Positions 58,317 through 64,000 of a stretch of 64,000 nt of DNA are shown one piece after another (position 1 is the stretch's first letter; the number at the start of each line of letters is the position of its first letter). This DNA comes from Holophagae bacterium. GTDB lineage: Bacteria > Acidobacteriota > Thermoanaerobaculia > Thermoanaerobaculales > Thermoanaerobaculaceae. The notes below the pieces were generated by a model. That model was not told where the DNA came from. It saw only the letters and a list, made by a program, of their open reading frames with translations, and searched no databases. The translations under genes and the position numbers were made by a program. Location: assembly GCA_012516935.1 (NCBI GenBank), contig JAAYVZ010000167.1:1-64000 (forward strand), in the 5' to 3' direction.

Positions 58317-59441
58317 CTACGCCGCCCGCTGCTGCAGCACCCGCTGTCGCTGCAGGAACGCCACCACCGTCATCGCCTCGGCTAGGTCCTCGCGGCTCAC
58401 CAGGCCGAGGTAGCGCCCTCCCTCCTGGACGGCAACGATGCGGGAGCTCGTCTCATCCATTCGGGCCAGCACCTCGTCGAGGCTCATCGTTGCCTCGACA
58501 CGCACCACCTCACGCTGCATGATCCCGGTAACGTACGCGTCGTCGGCACTCGAGGCGAGGCTTCGCAGGAGATCGTCGCGGGTCACCACCCCCAGCAGGC
58601 GCCCGCCCTGCAGCACCGCGAAGTCCGGCTGGTACGAGGTGAGGATGTAGTCCACGACCCGGCTCGCGCGGTCGGCGGGCACCAGAGTGATGGCGTGCTT
58701 GTTGTATGCCTCACCGACCCGCAGTGTCGAGAGCACGCTCTTGGCCTGCGCGTGGGCGCTCTCGATCCCGGCGCCGAAGAAGACGAACACCGCCACCAGC
58801 ACCAGCAGGAAGTTGCCGCTGGCCACGCCGAGCAGACCCAACCCGAACGCAAAAAGCTGGCCGATCCCGGTGACGATCCGTGTCGCGCGGGCATAGCCCA
58901 TGCCCATGGTCAGCAGCGCCCGCAGGATTCGCCCGCCGTCGAGCGGGAACGCCGGAATGAGGTTGAACAGCACCAGCATCACGTTGGCCTGCAGCATCCA
59001 GACGAGGAACGTCGAAAGCGACGGCCCGGCGGCGCCGGACACCAGCTGCTGCGGGTCAAGGCCGCTCCAGCTCACCGCGACCCCGGTCACCGGCAGCAGC
59101 ACCGCGGCGATGACCACGTTCACCGCCGGCCCGGCGCCGGCAATCAGCAGCTCGTGCAGCGGCCGGTCGGGGTTCTTGCCGAGCACCGCGACACCGCCCA
59201 GTGGCAGCAGCACGATCTCGCGCACCGGCACGTGAAAGCGCTGGGCCACCAGCGCGTGGCCGAGCTCGTGCAGCGTCACGCAGGCGAACAGCGCCAGCAT
59301 CAGGAGCACGCCGAACAACGCGCCGATCGGCCCGTGCGGGCGGCCCCACTGGAGCGCTCCGAGCACCAGGATGAGGACGAACGTCAGGTGGACCTTGATG
59401 TCGATCCCGGACACGCGGGCGAAGCGCAACGACCAGCTCAT
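58317..59441 (-). CDS. Site-2 protease family M50 metallopeptidase with two CBS domains
   Basis: This intramembrane protease of 374 residues has HELGH at residues 58-62 and NLIPAFPLDGGR at about 167-178, supplying the zinc ligands. Six hydrophobic helices span residues 15-225. Two CBS domains follow at about 235-365 (ITLVPADRASRVVDYI..., VVRVEATMSLDEVLARM...), which usually bind adenine nucleotides. It is the SpoIVFB-type subgroup. Its substrate is unknown, and no adjacent anti-sigma factor is visible. ATG 59441 follows GGAGGGG. Confidence 0.92.
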   Translation of the reverse strand: MSWSLRFARVSGIDIKVHLTFVLILVLGALQWGRPHGPIGALFGVLLMLALFACVTLHELGHALVAQRFHVPVREIVLLPLGGVAVLGKNPDRPLHELLIAGAGPAVNVVIAAVLLPVTGVAVSWSGLDPQQLVSGAAGPSLSTFLVWMLQANVMLVLFNLIPAFPLDGGRILRALLTMGMGYARATRIVTGIGQLFAFGLGLLGVASGNFLLVLVAVFVFFGAGIESAHAQAKSVLSTLRVGEAYNKHAITLVPADRASRVVDYILTSYQPDFAVLQGGRLLGVVTRDDLLRSLASSADDAYVTGIMQREVVRVEATMSLDEVLARMDETSSRIVAVQEGGRYLGLVSREDLAEAMTVVAFLQRQRVLQQRAA

Positions 59442-59589
59442 GGCAACCCCTCCGATGCTGCGGAGCCGCCCGTGTCGTCTTGTCCTCGGGAGGAGGTGCG
59501 GACCGTCATCGGGGGCGGCCGCGTTCGCCGCGGTCAACCGGCGGCCGGCCGCGCGGATTCCCGGACCAGCACGGCAGGCCTTCCACCAT

Positions 59590-59617
59590 TTGACTTCTCG
59601 GGGAAGCCGCCTATAAT
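59590..59617 (+). promoter_or_regulatory. Promoter of the initiator tRNA gene
   Basis: TTGACT (59590-59595), 16 nt, TATAAT (59612-59617), the only perfect -10 I found in the window. The tRNA 5' end is 16 nt downstream. Confidence 0.8.
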
Positions 59618-59632
59618 TCACTGTCCGAGCGA

Positions 59633-59710
<78 letters not shown>

Positions 59711-59719
59711 ACACGATCA

Positions 59720-59749
59720 TCGGCCGCCGCGAGGCGGCCGATTTCGTTT
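59720..59749 (+). terminator. Intrinsic terminator after the initiator tRNA
   Basis: A 9-bp stem TCGGCCGCC / GGCGGCCGA with loop GCGA is followed by TTTCGTTT, 10 nt after the tRNA CCA. Confidence 0.85.
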
Positions 59750-60134
59750 GGGGTGCGCCCAGCATGATCATCGACTACGGGTGGGGGTCCCGGAGGGAGG
59801 AGGTTGCACCGACCTGAGCGAAGCGCAAGGGCAGCCAAGCGAGGTGCTGTCTGGAGCAAGCGCGGAGCGAAAGGAGCGGGCCGACGAACAGAAACCGGAT
59901 ACGAGGCGGCGCCGACCGGGGCGAGTGGGCCCATGACCACGAAGCTCCAGCAACCAAAGGGCGGCGGCATCGATCCGGCGGTCGTGCTCCGAACGCCGAT
60001 GGTCGTAACCGAGGGGAGATCTCGCCTCATGTCTGAAAGGGCGACGCTCGCTCGGGAACGTGGCGCAACCCAGCGCCCTGACCTCGACCTTCCGAACCGC
60101 CGGATGCGGACCCGCATGGCCGGTGGTGTGGGAG
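59750..60134. other. Gene-poor stretch after the tRNA
   Basis: No convincing gene is seen. Frames exist on both strands, but the minus-strand one contains the well-known spurious antisense-of-tRNA peptide (DLNLRPLGYEPNELPD). Short repeats of GAGCGAA/GGAGCGA occur around 59816-59880. Confidence 0.4.
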
Positions 60135-60163
60135 GGGAGCGGCGGTCACCTACCGCCGCTCCC
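60135..60163 (-). terminator. 12-bp hairpin downstream of katG
   Basis: GGGAGCGGCGGT (60135-60146) and ACCGCCGCTCCC (60152-60163) form a perfect 12-bp stem with a 5-nt loop, 24 nt after the katG stop in its reading direction. There is no T tract, so it is a strong hairpin rather than a canonical intrinsic terminator. Confidence 0.6.
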
Positions 60164-60186
60164 TATCCCGATCCGGGTGAGGCGGA

Positions 60187-62915
<2,729 letters not shown>

Positions 62916-62921
62916 GCTCGA

Positions 62922-62950
62922 AGCATGACTCCACGATTAGATTAAGTCAA
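62922..62950 (-). promoter_or_regulatory. furA-katG promoter with candidate autoregulatory repeat
   Basis: On the minus strand TTGACT (62950-62945), a 17-nt spacer and CATGCT (62927-62922). TGACT and AGTCA form a 5-bp inverted repeat (62949-62945 and 62930-62926) that spans the spacer and overlaps both promoter elements, where a Fur-family dimer could bind. The spacer is AT-richer than its surroundings (TTAATCTAATC). Confidence 0.45.
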
Positions 62951-63136
62951 GATGTGGTAGAAATCCGGAAGGCATCGAGTGCAGCCCACCGCTGTTCCGG
63001 AGCGAGAGCGCCGGCCGGATCTCGGCCTGTCTCTCCTCCGCCAGGTCGTCGACCTGCGAGGTGGATCGGGCAACAGGCCGAGCCGCGCGGGTGGGAGTAT
63101 CGTCGGTCCAGCCTGCCGGACCAGCCGCGGCCGCAG

Positions 63137-63793
63137 TCACCGTAGGACGAAGCTGGCGAACTCCTCGATCGTGGCGAAGTACGCAACGCAAGTCCGCTGC
63201 ATCCACGTGCGGATGGCTGGGATGTCGTGAGCCCAGCCGGCGGCAGCGGCATCGACACCCGCGGAGCCTGCCATCTGGATACCTGGCCGGAGGTCGTCCA
63301 CGACCAGAACGTCGCCGGGCTCGAGCTGCAGCCGCCGCATGACCTCGTGGACGGCCCAAGGGCTGGGCTTGCGGTGCTCGGGCCCCTCGTCCCACCCGAA
63401 CACGAGGTCGGGCTCGGGATGGCCGGCTGCCCGATAGTGACGGCGGATAACGTCCGCCTCGGAATGCGAGACGACGGTGACGAGCCCGCCCCGCTGTCGA
63501 AAGGCCGTCAGCACCTCGAGAAAGCCAGGGTAGAACTCCGGCGTTGTCGTGGCCGTGTGCTGACGCCAGATGCGGTGCTCGACGGCCAGCTCCGCCGGGG
63601 TCAGGCCGAGTTCCTGAACGAGAAACGCCATGATCCCGGGGTCGAAGTTCTTGACGAACCAGCCGTCGAGGTCCACCGGCGTTACCCCTGGACGGAGCAC
63701 CTCCATGCTTCGCACGTGCGCGGGGTGGTGGACCCGGGCCGAGCTGTCGACGGCGGTGTCGTCGTGATCGAGGATCAGGCAGCGGTAGCGCGT
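63137..63793 (-). CDS. HAD-family hydrolase, start codon possibly ACG
   Basis: The 218-residue protein has HAD motif I YRCLILDHDDTAVDSS, motif II VTVVSHSEAD, motif III lysine in HRKPSPWAV and motif IV VLVVDDLRPGIQMAGSAG. This fits a phosphoglycolate-phosphatase-like or beta-phosphoglucomutase-like hydrolase; the substrate is unknown. Homology begins at the ACG at 63793, which is 7 nt after a perfect GGAGGA. No ATG, GTG or TTG in frame lies at that site. An in-frame TTG at 63856 and a longer start at 63973 are alternatives. The neighbouring 62951-63136 has no recognisable gene. Confidence 0.78.
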   Translation of the reverse strand, partial: TRYRCLILDHDDTAVDSSARVHHPAHVRSMEVLRPGVTPVDLDGWFVKNFDPGIMAFLVQELGLTPAELAVEHRIWRQHTATTTPEFYPGFLEVLTAFRQRGGLVTVVSHSEADVIRRHYRAAGHPEPDLVFGWDEGPEHRKPSPWAVHEVMRRLQLEPGDVLVVDDLRPGIQMAGSAGVDAAAAGWAHDIPAIRTWMQRTCVAYFATIEEFASFVLR

Positions 63794-63842
63794 CGTACAC
63801 TCCTCCGACGACCGGCGATGATAGCGCGCCGAAAGGCGGAGA

Positions 63843-64000
63843 TCAGGAGCACCCAACCGGGTTTCCCTGAGCGGGGAAACGCAGGATGACCTCCAGGCCG
63901 CCCTCGGCGCGGTTCGCGGCGGTGGCGGAACCGCCGTGCAGCGCTGCGGCGCGTGCGGTGATGGCGAGCCCAAGACCGGCTCCGCCGCGTCCCCGCTCGC
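63843..64000 (-). CDS. Sensor histidine kinase, last ~51 residues (runs off the window)
   Basis: The frame entering from base 64000 reads ERGRGGAGLGLAITARAAALHGG and ends in LEVILRFPAQGNPVGCS at TGA 63843. GRGGAGLGLAI is the G2 box of the HATPase domain, followed by the usual closing helix and strand. Only this tail is in view, so the sensor domain and partner are unknown. The HAD gene follows 50 nt later on the same strand. Confidence 0.85.
   Translation of the reverse strand, partial: ERGRGGAGLGLAITARAAALHGGSATAANRAEGGLEVILRFPAQGNPVGCS

Overview
The window is GC-rich (roughly two-thirds G+C) chromosomal DNA with almost no free space. It carries a Gram-negative envelope set (Lol transporter parts, BamA), a B12-dependent class II ribonucleotide reductase, a Na+-pump type decarboxylase, a secreted S46 peptidase and a furA-katG pair. 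No phage or insertion sequence is visible. The gene mix suggests an Acidobacteriota-like (perhaps Thermoanaerobaculia-like) organism. That placement is inference from gene content, since no rRNA is present.

Layout. 1-9 kb: the N-terminal two thirds of SMC and an AmrS-type radical SAM enzyme lie on the minus strand; aroA, translationally coupled to a 1282-residue sigma54-activator-like regulator, lies on the plus strand. 9-12.5 kb: acpP-fabF and etfB-etfA. 12.5-15.3 kb: a minus-strand YgeY/YgeW-like operon flanked by apparent wreckage of one or two PLP enzymes. 15.6-24.9 kb: a DEAD-box helicase, the lysS-lolC/E-lolD-bamA envelope operon, pssA and rsgA. 24.9-30.7 kb: an exported propeller-like protein, two tandem HU genes, nrdJ with a palindromic candidate operator, and a 35-residue zinc ribbon. 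30.7-34.7 kb: a secreted chalcone-isomerase-like protein and a four-gene Na+-translocating decarboxylase operon. 34.8-45.1 kb: ggt, glgP, a threonine dehydrogenase-like gene, a flippase, a glycosyltransferase, class I fructose-bisphosphate aldolase, and an RluA pseudouridine synthase that reads into it without a stop. 45.1-49.3 kb: a kamA / ATP-grasp / ATP-grasp / GNAT cluster behind a long structured leader. This is the best candidate for an undescribed pathway. 49.3-59.4 kb: TMEM43-like protein, S46 peptidase, a hybrid kinase / receiver / double-receiver double-HD-GYP signalling operon, a lone ParA and a site-2 protease with CBS domains. 59.6-64 kb: initiator tRNA, katG, furA, a HAD hydrolase and the tail of a histidine kinase.

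Two signals run through the window. Several genes have a -10-like hexamer only 6-7 nt before the start codon and no Shine-Dalgarno, which points to leaderless transcripts. Tight 4-bp ATGA/GTGA overlaps, or a few bp more, link many operon members, implying translational coupling.

The housekeeping parts fit a heterotrophic chemo-organotroph: fatty-acid synthesis, electron transfer through ETF, glycogen breakdown, sodium-coupled decarboxylation and protein or peptide digestion in the periplasm.
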